NCBI RefSeq assembly: GCF_037335815.1
Contig: NZ_CP147841.1
Coordinates: 1,860,001 to 1,924,000 of the forward strand
Source: Salinirubellus litoreus
Lineage (GTDB): Archaea > Halobacteriota > Halobacteria > Halobacteriales > Haloarculaceae
DNA: 64,000 nucleotides
Direction of reading: 5' to 3'
Shown here: in pieces, positions 27,375 to 35,601 of the stretch
Layout: every line of letters begins with the position of its first letter
Position numbering within the stretch: the stretch's first letter is position 1
The notes under the pieces: model-generated
Told to the model about the DNA's origin: nothing
The model's database searches: none
What the model saw: only the letters and a program-made list of their open reading frames with translations
Program-made: the position numbers and the translations under genes

Positions 27375-27851
27375 ATGTCGGGGCTCTACTACGAGGAGTT
27401 CGAGGTCGGCGAGACCATCGAACACGAGAAGCGCCGCACGGTGAGCGAGAGCGACAACCAGGCGTTCTGCGACATGACGATGAACCAGCAGCCGCTCCAC
27501 CTGGACGCCGCGTTCGCCGCCGACACCGAGTTCGGCGAGCGCCTCGTGAACGGCCTCTACACGATGAGCCTGGCCGTCGGGCTGACCATCCCCGACACGA
27601 CGGACGGGACCATCGTGGCGAACCTCTCCTACGACGGCGTCGAGCACCCGAACCCGGTGTTCCACGGCGACACGATATACGCGCGGACGACCGTGACCGA
27701 CAAGCGCGAGACCAGCGACGGCGAACGGGGCGTCGTCACGATGCACGTCGAGGCGTTCAAGGCTGAGCCCGACGGCGAGGATACCCTCGTCTGCGAGTTC
27801 GACCGGACGGCCCTCTCGCTGAAGCGCGAGCACGCGACGGAGGGCGAGTAG
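27375..27851 (+). CDS. MaoC-like hot-dog fold acyl-CoA hydratase
   Basis: Single hot-dog domain protein of 158 residues related to MaoC/R-specific enoyl-CoA hydratases. The start YYEEFEVGETIEHEKRRTVSESD, the catalytic-type DMTMNQQPLHLD segment (Asp and His), the GERLVNGLYTMSLAVGL helix and the later NPVFHGDTIYARTTVTDKRE strand pair match the family. It is the single-domain form; mesaconyl-CoA hydratase of the methylaspartate cycle is about twice as long, so this is a different member. Proximity to a CitE-like lyase suggests a shared acyl-CoA pathway. Start at MSGLYYEE is preferred to an in-frame ATG nine codons upstream. Confidence 0.85.
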   Translation: MSGLYYEEFEVGETIEHEKRRTVSESDNQAFCDMTMNQQPLHLDAAFAADTEFGERLVNGLYTMSLAVGLTIPDTTDGTIVANLSYDGVEHPNPVFHGDTIYARTTVTDKRETSDGERGVVTMHVEAFKAEPDGEDTLVCEFDRTALSLKREHATEGE

Positions 27852-27855
27852 CGAG

Positions 27856-28596
27856 TCAGCCGCCCCCGTCCGCCACCCCGACGACCCACCGCCAGCGCTC
27901 CTCGACGGTCCCGTCGAGCGCGTCGAGGAGGTCGATCGCCCTCCGAACCCGTTCTTCCGGTGGTTCCTTCGGATAGAGACGCGCCGCCATCGCCGGGATC
28001 GCGTGGAACCGCCCGACGTCCCCGGCCGTGGCCGCGAACTGCCAGGTCCCGGTTTCCACGGTGAATTCGGCCCGGAGTGCCGCTTCCACTTCGCCCGCTC
28101 CCGCCGGCGAGCGCGACTCCCGGCCGAGGCGCTCGAAGACATCCACTCCTTCGCCGTCGACCCACCCGAGGGGGGCGACCGCACCGACGACGCCCCCGGA
28201 CCGACAGACCCGCTTCGCCTCGCGGACCGCGACCGAGGGATCGGGGACGAGGAAGAGGGAAGCGGTGAACGCGACGCCGTCGAAGGCCCCGTCGGCGAAC
28301 GGCAATCGGTCGAAGTCACCCTGCACCCGGTCGGCCGCGTCGTTCGCCCGGAGCATCCCCCGACTGACGTCGAGGGCGACCGTCCGGGACCCCCGTTCGG
28401 CCAGGACGGCCGTGCTGATCCCGGTGCCAGCGCCCGCGTCGAGGAGCGTCTCGAACGGTCCGGTGGATCGGGCGGTCATCTCCGCGGCCAGCAGCCGCGC
28501 GAGCGTGCCGAACCGACTGGTCCGGCGCTCGTACGCCTCGTAGGCGGGGACGCTCGCGTCGAAGTTCGACCGGACCGCCTCCTTCAGCCCCGTCAC
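27856..28596 (-). CDS. Class I SAM-dependent methyltransferase
   Basis: Methyltransferase of 246 residues in the UbiE/BioC-like group. The SAM-binding motif I is LLDAGAGTGISTAVLAERG (about 50-68), followed by the acidic VALDVSRGM (motif II) and DFDRLPFADGAFDGVAFTASL (motif III/IV). The substrate is not evident: the C-terminal half is variable in this class. It starts with GTG, overlapping by GTGA a short upstream ORF (28593-28733). Its stop is 4 bp past the MaoC-like gene's stop region, so the two genes converge almost without gap. Confidence 0.82.
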   Translation of the reverse strand: MTGLKEAVRSNFDASVPAYEAYERRTSRFGTLARLLAAEMTARSTGPFETLLDAGAGTGISTAVLAERGSRTVALDVSRGMLRANDAADRVQGDFDRLPFADGAFDGVAFTASLFLVPDPSVAVREAKRVCRSGGVVGAVAPLGWVDGEGVDVFERLGRESRSPAGAGEVEAALRAEFTVETGTWQFAATAGDVGRFHAIPAMAARLYPKEPPEERVRRAIDLLDALDGTVEERWRWVVGVADGGG

Positions 28597-28733
28597 GCCC
28601 GTCCCCCGTGCCGGCGGGGGATCGCCGTCTCGACCGTCCGGTCCGCATCGCCGCGAACGCGTCGGCGTTCGGCGGTCGGACCGCGACCCCCGAGGTCAAT
28701 CGCGATCCCCCCATCGACGTCGACTCCGGCCAT
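28593..28733 (-). CDS. Possible 46-residue leader ORF coupled to methyltransferase
   Basis: A short frame beginning MAGVDVDGGIAI and ending RRHGGRA stops within the GTG start of the downstream methyltransferase (GTGA overlap at 28593-28596). A TATA-like CTATATGG at 28756-28763 lies about 25 bp upstream of its ATG, so this would be the first codon of a leaderless message, with the methyltransferase translated by termination-reinitiation. The N-terminal half looks protein-like, the C-terminal half is Arg-rich. It might instead be merely an untranslated leader. Confidence 0.35.
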   Translation of the reverse strand: MAGVDVDGGIAIDLGGRGPTAERRRVRGDADRTVETAIPRRHGGRA

Positions 28734-28831
28734 ATCGGGAGGGGCGACCCGCGTCCCCATATAGACGAGGTACGATCCCGGTGAACGCCGGTCGGCGGAA
28801 CGGTTATCGGACGCCCGTCCGACCACCCATC

Positions 28832-29434
28832 ATGTCCCAGGAGTCCTCCACGGCCCCGCCGGAGGGAGCCGACCCCGGTACCGAAGCGGATCCCGACGCG
28901 GCCGCGACCGCCGCCGAGTTCGACTGGCTCGCACTCGACGAGGACGAGTCGGTCGTCTGGGCCGACACGCCACACGAGATGTCGATCGCGCCCGCCGTCA
29001 TCGTCGGCCTCCCCCTCTCGCTGGTGCTGGTCGGCATCCCCATCCTCGTCGGCTCCTACCTCTCCCACCGGAACACGAACTACGTCGTCACGACGGCGGC
29101 GCTCTACGTCAAGACGGGTATCCTCTCGCGGAGCGTCCAGCGGATCGAGTTCGACAAGGTGCAGGACACCTCCTACCGGCAGTCGTTCCTCGGCTCGCGG
29201 TTCGGCTACGGAACCGTGGACGTGAGCACCGCCGGCGGGACGGGCGTCGAGATGAGCTTCTCGAACGTCGCCGATCCCCGGGAGCTCCAGTCGCGCATCA
29301 ACGAACGCATCCGCTCGGGTCGAACGGGCGAGGGGGAACGCGACAAGGCGGCAGTCCTCGACGACATCCTCGCCGAACTGCGGGCCATCCGCGAGGCGGT
29401 CGAGGCGAGTCCCGAGGACGGTCCCGGGCGATGA
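28832..29434 (+). CDS. bPH2 (YdbS/DUF304) domain membrane protein 1
   Basis: Membrane protein of 200 residues with an acidic N-terminal tail, one strongly hydrophobic hairpin (about 52-78, IAPAVIVGLPLSLVLVGIPILVGSYL) and a bacterial PH domain (NYVVTTAALYVKTGILSRSVQRIEFDKVQDTSYRQSFLGSRFGYGTVDVST, in part residues 83-135), followed by a helical C-terminus. bPH2 proteins are scaffolds with unknown ligands. A GGTTATCGG TATA-like box is 24-30 bp upstream of the ATG. The stop overlaps the start of the next gene (ATGA), so the two PH-domain paralogues are translationally coupled and probably form a heteromeric complex. Confidence 0.82.
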   Translation: MSQESSTAPPEGADPGTEADPDAAATAAEFDWLALDEDESVVWADTPHEMSIAPAVIVGLPLSLVLVGIPILVGSYLSHRNTNYVVTTAALYVKTGILSRSVQRIEFDKVQDTSYRQSFLGSRFGYGTVDVSTAGGTGVEMSFSNVADPRELQSRINERIRSGRTGEGERDKAAVLDDILAELRAIREAVEASPEDGPGR

Positions 29435-30015
29435 GCCGGCCGGACGATACGCCCACGGTGAGCGCCGATTTCAACCTCGACTCCGGGGAGTCGGCGGTCT
29501 GGACGGGGAGCCCGAGGCTGTCGGCGGCCGCCGGCGGGCTCCTGGCGGGGGGCGGACTCGCGCTCGCCGGCGTGGCGGTGCTCGTCGGTGCCTGGCTGCC
29601 GGACGTCCCCTCGCGGTCGCCACTGGTGGGCCTCGCACTCGTCGTCGTCGGCCTCCTCGTGGCGGCCTACCGGGTCGTCGAGGTCCGCCGGACGCGGTAC
29701 CTCGTGACGACCGACGCCCTGCACGTCCGCTCGGGCGTGTTCGGACGGCGGGTCGCCCGGATCGGGCTCGAACGCGTCCAGAACAGCGCCTACCGCCAGC
29801 CGCTCGCGGGTTCGGTGTTCGGCTACGGGACCGTCTCGGTGGAGGCGGCCGGCGGCGGGGATCTGGCGTTCCGACGGATCGAGAACCCCCGGGAGGTCCG
29901 GGCGCTCGTCGATCGCCGGGTCGAGATCGCCGCCGACCCCATCCCGGGGACGGTCGAGCAGTGGGAAGCGGTGTTGGAGGAGGTCCGGGCGCTCGGGGCG
30001 GTGCTCGCGCGCTGA
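29431..30015 (+). CDS. bPH2 (YdbS/DUF304) domain membrane protein 2
   Basis: Paralogue of the preceding gene (194 residues). It has two transmembrane helices (about 32-52 and 62-80) and then a bPH2 domain with the same landmarks in the same order: RYLVTTDALHVRSGVFGRRVARI, LERVQNSAYRQPLAGSVFGYGTV and an IENPREVRALVDRR helix. A WTGSPRL segment near the N-terminus is typical for the YdbT-like group. It starts within the last codon of the upstream gene. The tandem arrangement parallels the bacterial ydbS-ydbT pair. Confidence 0.82.
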   Translation: MSRPDDTPTVSADFNLDSGESAVWTGSPRLSAAAGGLLAGGGLALAGVAVLVGAWLPDVPSRSPLVGLALVVVGLLVAAYRVVEVRRTRYLVTTDALHVRSGVFGRRVARIGLERVQNSAYRQPLAGSVFGYGTVSVEAAGGGDLAFRRIENPREVRALVDRRVEIAADPIPGTVEQWEAVLEEVRALGAVLAR

Positions 30016-30075
30016 CCCTGGCCCGGCGCGGCCCGCGACCGACCCCGTTTTCCGGTCGAGCGCCGAAACGACCGT

Positions 30076-30498
30076 ATGTCAGGCGCGTCCCTCTCCCGTC
30101 GTGTCGAGTCCGTGGTCGGCCGGGCTCCCCCGACGGCCACTCTCGCCCGCCTCTCGCTCGGCCTGATGGTGCTCGTCGCGGGCGCGCACAAGCTGTTCGA
30201 TCCCGCGGCGTGGACGGTCTACGTCGTCGACTGGCTCGTCCCGTGGATCCTCGTCTCGCCCACCCTGTTCATGCTGATCAACGGCTACCTCGAGGTGGGG
30301 TTCGGCCTCGCGCTCCTGGCCGATCGGTACACCGCGTTCGCCTCGCTCGTCGCCGCCGTCTCGCTCACCGCCACCGTCGGATATCTCGCCGTCGTGTTCC
30401 TCACACAGGGCGCGTTCGGCGACGTGCTCGCGAGGGACGTCGGCCTCGCGGGCCTCGGGTGGGTCGTGTTCGTCGAGTCGGTGCGAGAACGGGCGTAA
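30076..30498 (+). CDS. DoxX-like small membrane protein
   Basis: Predicted 140-residue protein with four transmembrane helices. ARLSLGLMVLVAGAHKLFDPAAW (about 23-45) is the typical first helix and GxxKxxxP-like motif of the DoxX/DoxD family, followed by helices at about 53-68, 80-98 and 100-135. Family members have been linked with quinol oxidation or act as partners of redox enzymes, but most are uncharacterised. The gene ends five bases before the left hairpin of an IS200/IS605-type relic. Confidence 0.72.
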   Translation: MSGASLSRRVESVVGRAPPTATLARLSLGLMVLVAGAHKLFDPAAWTVYVVDWLVPWILVSPTLFMLINGYLEVGFGLALLADRYTAFASLVAAVSLTATVGYLAVVFLTQGAFGDVLARDVGLAGLGWVVFVESVRERA

Positions 30499-30930
30499 GT
30501 TACCCACGACTGAAGTCGTGGGCGTTCCTCCGCGAGGGGTTTCGGCCCACACTTCGTCCACCGTCGAGGGCGGGTTGTACGACGGCGGGCCGGGCACACG
30601 GAGGGGTTTCCTGCGTGGTGTTCCGACCCGTGGTCTGCGTCCGAAGCCGTCTCACACCGCTTTAATTATCGGTGGACTCCCCTCATTTCATCGCCGTGTA
30701 AGACGACGAGAGCGACGAGGCGTCATCCGTCCCCGATTTCAGGGCGTACCTACGGACGCCCCTCCACGGACGACACGTTTGGCCGACCGGGAGTGTAACT
30801 CACGGTACAGAACGCAGGAACATAACTCGAACGGTGGCGAAACCGGCCAATCGTCGCTCGTGGAACGTGTCGGGAGCGTCGGCTTCCTTCCACGGCTAAA
30901 GCCGTGGGCTTCCTCCTTGTATTCGTGTGA
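30499..30930 (+). mobile_element. IS200/IS605-type non-autonomous element or relic (PATE-like)
   Basis: No intact transposase gene is present. Two hairpins of the kind that end IS200/IS605-family elements occur in the same orientation: CCCACGAC-TGAA-GTCGTGGG at 30503-30522, immediately preceded by GTTA, and CCACGGC-TAAA-GCCGTGG at 30890-30907. Both are followed by GGGC(G)TTCCTCC. The segment before the right hairpin resembles a TnpB gene 3' end and its guide-RNA tail. Haloarchaea are known to carry palindrome-associated transposable elements (PATEs) of about 500-600 bp with such ends. The exact boundaries are uncertain; no target duplication is expected for this family. Confidence 0.6.
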
Positions 30931-31007
30931 GGTGGGCTGGCCAGACTCGGGCCGCCCCGGCGTGGGGCCACCCGACAGTTTATTTCACTCAGTCACTATG
31001 TCCGCTC

Positions 31008-31652
31008 ATGTCGACGGTCGCCTACGTTGAGTTCGACGCCGACGCCTTCCTCCTCGGAGCGGTCTTCGAGCGGTTCACCGGGGCGACGGTCGAACTGGAG
31101 CGGATCGTGCCAACTGACGAGATGGTGATCCCCTACTTCTGGGTGCGGGGGATCTCCCCCGAGAACGTCGAGTCCCTCGTCGAGGCCCTGGCCGAGGAGG
31201 CGACGCTCGAACCGATCGACAGCGTGGACGGCGAGCACCTCATGCGGGCGAGTTGGGACCCCTCGACGAAGGAGGGGATCCTGAACGGGCTGACCGAGAC
31301 TGGTCTCACGCTCGTCTCCGCGGTTGGGTCCGCGGACGGATGGCGATTCGAACTCCGTGGCGACGAACACGAGGCCGTCGGTCGCTTCCGGTTCTACTGC
31401 CGCGAGCGGGGTATCCCCCTGCGGCTGGCGGAGCTCCGCTCGCTCGAACCCGTCCGGGCTGCCGGGTACGGCCTGACCGACAAGCAGCGAGAGGCGCTGG
31501 TCGTGGCACTCCGGCACGGGTACTACGACTCCCCACGCAGGGCGACGCTGGAGGAGGTCGCGGCCGAACTGGATATCTCTAGGCAGGCGCTCGCCTCCCG
31601 GCTCAGACGGGGGACCCGGCGTCTAATCGAGGGGACGCTCGACGCCGAGTGA
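31008..31652 (+). CDS. Bacterioopsin-activator-like HTH regulator
   Basis: Predicted 214-residue regulator. The N-terminal two-thirds form the beta-rich Bat-type domain (VAYVEFDADAFLLGAVFERF at the start). The C-terminal HTH_10 module is clear: GLTDKQREALVVALRHGYYD (about 153-172) and LEEVAAELDISRQALASRLR. No GAF or PAS domain is attached, unlike the larger regulator at 6474. A TTTATT box at 30979-30984 puts the predicted transcription start at or just before the ATG at 31008; the ATG at 30998 is out of frame. It is followed 78 bp later by a receiver-PAS-PAS protein on the same strand, which may feed it a signal. Confidence 0.82.
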   Translation: MSTVAYVEFDADAFLLGAVFERFTGATVELERIVPTDEMVIPYFWVRGISPENVESLVEALAEEATLEPIDSVDGEHLMRASWDPSTKEGILNGLTETGLTLVSAVGSADGWRFELRGDEHEAVGRFRFYCRERGIPLRLAELRSLEPVRAAGYGLTDKQREALVVALRHGYYDSPRRATLEEVAAELDISRQALASRLRRGTRRLIEGTLDAE

Positions 31653-31729
31653 AACGGCCCTTACGGATATATACCTATTTCATAGTCAACAATCAGGCTG
31701 TTACCGCGAGCCCGTTTACTACCGACGAG

Positions 31730-32902
31730 ATGTGGGTGGAACGTTGGGAAGCGCGGATACGGGTCCTCCACGTGGACGACGATCCGTCGTTCGGGGCGCT
31801 GGTCTCGACGGCCCTGGAGCGCGAGAACGACGCCTTCGCGGTCACGACCGCGGCCTCCGCCGACGAGGGGCTCGCGAGGCTCGGGGCGGGGACGTTCGAG
31901 TGTGTCGTCAGCGACTACCAGATGCCGGGGACCGACGGGCTCGAGTTTCTTCGCGCCGTCCGCGAGCCGTATCCCGATCTCCCGTTCTTGCTCTTCACCG
32001 GACGGGGATCGGAGGAGATCGCGGGCGAGGCCATCAGTGCGGGCGTCACCGACTACCTCCAGAAGGGCGGTCCCGACCGGTACACGGTGCTGGCCAACCG
32101 GGTCGAGAACGCGGTCGACCGCTACAGGACCCACCGGGCTCTCGACCGGACGCGGCAGTGGTTCCGAATGCTCATCGAAAACTCGACTGACATCACGACG
32201 GTCGTCGACGAGGCTGGAGTGATCGCGTACCAGTGCCCGGCCATCGAACACCAACTCGGCTACGGCCCGGACGAACTGGTCGGCAGCGACGGCCTCGAGT
32301 ACGTCCACCCGGCGGACCGGGAGCGGGTCACACGGGCCTTCGACGCGTTCGTCGACGCCCCGGAGGCGATCCTCGACGACCTCGTCTACCGGTTCCGACA
32401 CGCCGACGGCTCCTGGCGATGGCTCGCCACGAGCATGTGGGACGCGCGCGACACCATCGTCGACGGGTTCGTCGTGAACTCCCGGGACGTCACCGACCGC
32501 CACCGCCAGCGCGAGCGGTTCCGGACGCTGGTCGAGGAGGCCAGGGATACGATACTCCTCGTCGACGCCGAGGGGGACATCGACTACGCGACCCCCGGCG
32601 TCGAGGACCTCCTCGGCCTCCGACCCGAGGAACTGGTCGGGCGGAACGGGTTCGAGGGGATCCACCCCGAGGACGTGGCGGCAGTGACGGCCGAGTTCGC
32701 CGCCGCCGTCACCGAACCCGCCGGCCGCGGGGACGCGACGTTCCGGTACCGACACGCCGACGGCTCGTGGGTCCGCCTCGACGGGCGGGTGCGGAACCGC
32801 CTCGACGATCCGGCCGTCGACGGCCTGATCGTCTACCTCCACGAGGTGCCGGAACCGAGGGTCACCGACGCGCGACCGATCGCGGAGCGGCCGAAGAACT
32901 GA
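31730..32902 (+). CDS. Response-regulator receiver with two PAS domains, no kinase or output domain
   Basis: Signalling protein of 390 residues. The receiver domain (about 10-128) has the acidic pocket HVDDD (14-18), the phospho-acceptor Asp62 in VVSDYQMPG, and the conserved Thr/Lys positions (FTGRGSEE, DYLQKGG). Two PAS/PAC domains follow (about 145-265 and 270-380), each ending with the RYRHADGSW/FRHADGSW signature. The chain stops at AERPKN directly after the second PAC; the HisKA and ATPase domains usual in the haloarchaeal Rec-PAS-PAS-kinase type are absent and no remnant is visible downstream. It may act as a phosphorylation-gated adaptor. A TATATA box at about 31667-31672 precedes it. 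Confidence 0.82.
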   Translation: MWVERWEARIRVLHVDDDPSFGALVSTALERENDAFAVTTAASADEGLARLGAGTFECVVSDYQMPGTDGLEFLRAVREPYPDLPFLLFTGRGSEEIAGEAISAGVTDYLQKGGPDRYTVLANRVENAVDRYRTHRALDRTRQWFRMLIENSTDITTVVDEAGVIAYQCPAIEHQLGYGPDELVGSDGLEYVHPADRERVTRAFDAFVDAPEAILDDLVYRFRHADGSWRWLATSMWDARDTIVDGFVVNSRDVTDRHRQRERFRTLVEEARDTILLVDAEGDIDYATPGVEDLLGLRPEELVGRNGFEGIHPEDVAAVTAEFAAAVTEPAGRGDATFRYRHADGSWVRLDGRVRNRLDDPAVDGLIVYLHEVPEPRVTDARPIAERPKN

Positions 32903-33034
32903 CCCGGCGTCCGAGTCCCCGGTAGCCCCCAACGGGACGAGCGCGGTCCGGGCTCATCGGGTCGGTCGTAACGATCTCCCGGCGACTCCCCGGGCGCAGT
33001 CGACGATCGCGGCAGAGGACTACGACCGATCCGA

Positions 33035-34741
33035 TCAGAGCACCGTCCCGTGCTTCTTGTCTGGCAGGTCCTTCTCGACGGTCTCGTAGAACGCGAACCG
33101 TCCGACGAGCTCCTCCCGGAGTTCCGAGGGCGGGACGATCTCGTCGATAACCACGTCGCTGGCCATCCGGTGGACGTCGATCTCCTCGCGGAACTCCTCG
33201 CGGAGTTCGGCCTCCCGCTCCGCGCGCTCCTCCTCGTCGTCGATGTCGGCGAGCCGGTTGGCGTAGACGGCGTTGATCGCCGCCTCGGGACCCATGATGG
33301 CGATCTCGCCCGACGGGAGCGCGATGGTCGACTCGGGGTCGTACGCCGGGCCGGACATGGCGTAGATGCCCGCGCCGTACGCCTTCCGGACGACCACGCA
33401 CTGCTTCGGGACGGTCGCCGAGGAAGTCGCGTAGATCATCTTCTTGCCCTGTTCCAGTATCCCCTCCTTCTCGACCTGCGAGCCGGCCATGAACCCCGGG
33501 GTGTCACAGAGATACAGGAGGGGGATACTGTAGGCGTCGCACTTCCAGATGAACTCGGCGGCCTTCCCGGCGGCGTCGGGGAAGATCGCGCCCGCGCGCT
33601 GGGCGGGCTGGTTGGCGACGATTCCCACGGGACGGCCGTCGATGCGGGCGAACGCGGTGAGTATCTCGCTCCCGAACTCCGGCTGGAGTTCGAACAGCGA
33701 GTCGTGGTCGACGATCCGCTCGATCACGTCGTTCATGTCGTATCCCCGGTTCGGTTCGCTCGGAACGACCGAGTCGAGCCCCTCGGGCGAGCGCGTCGGG
33801 GGACGGGGGTCGGCGCGGGGTGGCTTCTCGTCCGAGTTGTCGGGGAGGTAGGTGATCAGGTCCGCGACGAGCTCGCGGGCGTGCTCCTCGTCCTCGGCGA
33901 TCAGGTCGGCCGAGGAGGAGTGCTTCGCGTGGACCTCCGCGCCGCCGAGCTCCTGCATGTCGATCTCCTCGCCGGTGACCATCCGGACCATCCGCGGGGA
34001 GGCGATCGCCATCGCGGACATCCCGCGGACCATGATCGTGAAGTCGGCGAACACCGGCGTGTAGGCCGCGCCGGCGATACACGGCCCGTAGAGCACGCAT
34101 ATCTGCGGGACGCGACCGGAGAGCATCGAGTGGTTGTAGTAGTACTTCCCGATACCCTCCCGGTTGGCGAAGAAGCCGCTCTGCTCGTCGATCCGTCCCC
34201 CCGAGGAGTCCATGAGATACAGGACCGGTCGGCCGGTCTTGAGCGCACGCTGCTGCATCCGGAGGAACTTCTCGACGCCGCGCTCGGCCATCGAGCCCGC
34301 TTTGACGGTGAAATCGTTCGCCATGAAGTGGAGGTCGCGGCCCTCGAACTCGGCAGCACCCGTGATGAGCCCGTCGGCGGGGAGTCGGTCCTCGCTGTCG
34401 AACGCCGCGAACTTCCCGTCCTCGAAGTGCAGTCCCTCCTCGCCGAACCAGAGGTTCATTCTATCGCGGACGAACAGCTTGTCCTGCTCCGGAAGGCGCT
34501 CCCTGTACTTCTCGGGGCCCCCCTCGAGTATGTCGGCGATCTCCTCGCGGAGTCGCCCCTCCCGTTCGGTGGGACCGAGGTCGTCGTCGAGGGGTACCTC
34601 GAGCTCCGCGGGCTCGACGGCGGCGGGCTCGTCCGCGTCCCCGAGGAACACCTCGACGTCGCGGTCGACGTGGGCGGCCAGCGCCTCCGCGATGGCCGAG
34701 GCCTCCTCGACGCTCGCGTCCGCGCCGATCCGTACCTTCAT
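33035..34741 (-). CDS. Acyl-CoA carboxylase carboxyltransferase subunit (PccB/MmdA type)
   Basis: Carboxyltransferase of 568 residues that moves CO2 from carboxybiotin to acetyl- or propionyl-CoA. The N-terminal half includes SMAERGVEKFLRMQQRAL, LYLMDSSGGRIDEQSGFF and the oxyanion-type VLYGPCIAGAAYTPVF. The C-terminal half has GIVANQPAQRAGAIFPDAAGK (partly), LLYLCDTPGFMAGSQVEKEGI and RKAYGAGIYAMSGPAYDPE. Length is that of a complete beta-type subunit plus an acidic N-terminal extension of about 60 residues. The biotin carboxylase/BCCP gene is not in this window. In haloarchaea such subunits serve propionyl-CoA carboxylation and, in some species, polyhydroxyalkanoate precursor supply. Start at MKVRIGADAS is chosen over a long Arg-rich in-frame extension. 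Confidence 0.9.
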   Translation of the reverse strand: MKVRIGADASVEEASAIAEALAAHVDRDVEVFLGDADEPAAVEPAELEVPLDDDLGPTEREGRLREEIADILEGGPEKYRERLPEQDKLFVRDRMNLWFGEEGLHFEDGKFAAFDSEDRLPADGLITGAAEFEGRDLHFMANDFTVKAGSMAERGVEKFLRMQQRALKTGRPVLYLMDSSGGRIDEQSGFFANREGIGKYYYNHSMLSGRVPQICVLYGPCIAGAAYTPVFADFTIMVRGMSAMAIASPRMVRMVTGEEIDMQELGGAEVHAKHSSSADLIAEDEEHARELVADLITYLPDNSDEKPPRADPRPPTRSPEGLDSVVPSEPNRGYDMNDVIERIVDHDSLFELQPEFGSEILTAFARIDGRPVGIVANQPAQRAGAIFPDAAGKAAEFIWKCDAYSIPLLYLCDTPGFMAGSQVEKEGILEQGKKMIYATSSATVPKQCVVVRKAYGAGIYAMSGPAYDPESTIALPSGEIAIMGPEAAINAVYANRLADIDDEEERAEREAELREEFREEIDVHRMASDVVIDEIVPPSELREELVGRFAFYETVEKDLPDKKHGTVL

Positions 34742-34812
34742 GCGCGAACCCATCCCCGGTCGGCCTATACCGTTTTCGGGGACGGTGGCCTCCCCCGGCG
34801 TTCGGACCCCGG

Positions 34813-35496
34813 CTACCGACCGACCACTTCGACGTCCGAGATCTCGAAGCGTGCCCCACCCTCGGGCCGTTCGATCGCCTCGATCGTCCACCCGTGGGCG
34901 ACGGCGATGCGCTCGCAGATGGCCAGCCCGAACCCCTGCCCCTCCGAGTCGTCCGAGTAGCCAGTCTCGAACACCGCCGTCCGTTCGTCCTCCGGGATGC
35001 CCGGCCCGTCGTCCTCGACGAAGAACCCCGCGCGTTCCCCGTCGAGGGAGCCGACGGTGACGGTCACGTCGGCTCCGGCGTGGGCGAGGGCATTGTCGAA
35101 CAGGTTCTCGAACAGCTGCTGGAGCCGGTGTCGGTCGGCCGAGACGATCAGGTCTACCTCGGCGGAGAGCGTGGCCTCCTCCCTCCCGACGAGGCTCCAC
35201 GCGGCCTCCGCTACACTCTCGAGTTCAGTCGGTTCCGGTTCGTGGATCGTCTCGCCCTCCCTGGCCAGTAGCGCGAGGTGGTCGAGCAGTTCGTTCGCGC
35301 GGGCGAGCGCCCGTTCGGTCGAGTCGAGTCGGGAGAGATCGCCCGTCTCGCGGGCCAGTTCGACGTTCCCCTCCGCGACGGCGAGCGGGGTACGCAGGTC
35401 GTGCGAGATGGATCTGATGAGGTCTTGCAACCGGTCGTTTCGTTCGGAGAGCACCTGTTCGCGGTGACTCTCGGTGCCGTCGGGCGTCGCCTCCAT
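34813..35496 (-). CDS. Minimal sensor histidine kinase (HisKA plus HATPase)
   Basis: Short kinase of 227 residues. The H-box RSISHDLRTPLAVAEGNVEL (about 27-46) has the phospho-acceptor His. The ATPase domain follows: HRLQQLFENLFDNALAHA (N-box), VEDDGPGIPEDERTAVFETG (G1), GQGFGLAICERIAVAHGWTI (G2). There is no sensor domain, so the input must come from a partner protein or from the N-terminal coiled segment. The gene is on the same strand as, and immediately upstream (about 70 bp) of, the carboxyltransferase gene. The intact H-box contrasts with the decayed kinase at 21546. Confidence 0.86.
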   Translation of the reverse strand: MEATPDGTESHREQVLSERNDRLQDLIRSISHDLRTPLAVAEGNVELARETGDLSRLDSTERALARANELLDHLALLAREGETIHEPEPTELESVAEAAWSLVGREEATLSAEVDLIVSADRHRLQQLFENLFDNALAHAGADVTVTVGSLDGERAGFFVEDDGPGIPEDERTAVFETGYSDDSEGQGFGLAICERIAVAHGWTIEAIERPEGGARFEISDVEVVGR

Positions 35497-35601
35497 CGGG
35501 GTCTCCTCGTCATCCCCTCGACGGCACCCTGGATAACAGGGTCGCTTTCATCTGCAAGCCGTGGGCGTATGCTTGCTCACGTGGTGCCGGCGTCGGCGTC
35601 C

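Noticed and set aside
28593..28826. 77-codon protein starting at 28826 upstream of the methyltransferase
   Set aside because: The longer start lies before the predicted TATA box. Only the shorter 46-residue version is kept as a low-confidence leader ORF.
30499..31007. Intact tnpA/tnpB gene in the IS200/IS605-type stretch
   Set aside because: No frame of sufficient length carries transposase motifs (no HUH, no RuvC-like DED, no zinc-finger CxxC). Only end structures and a possible 3' tail remain.
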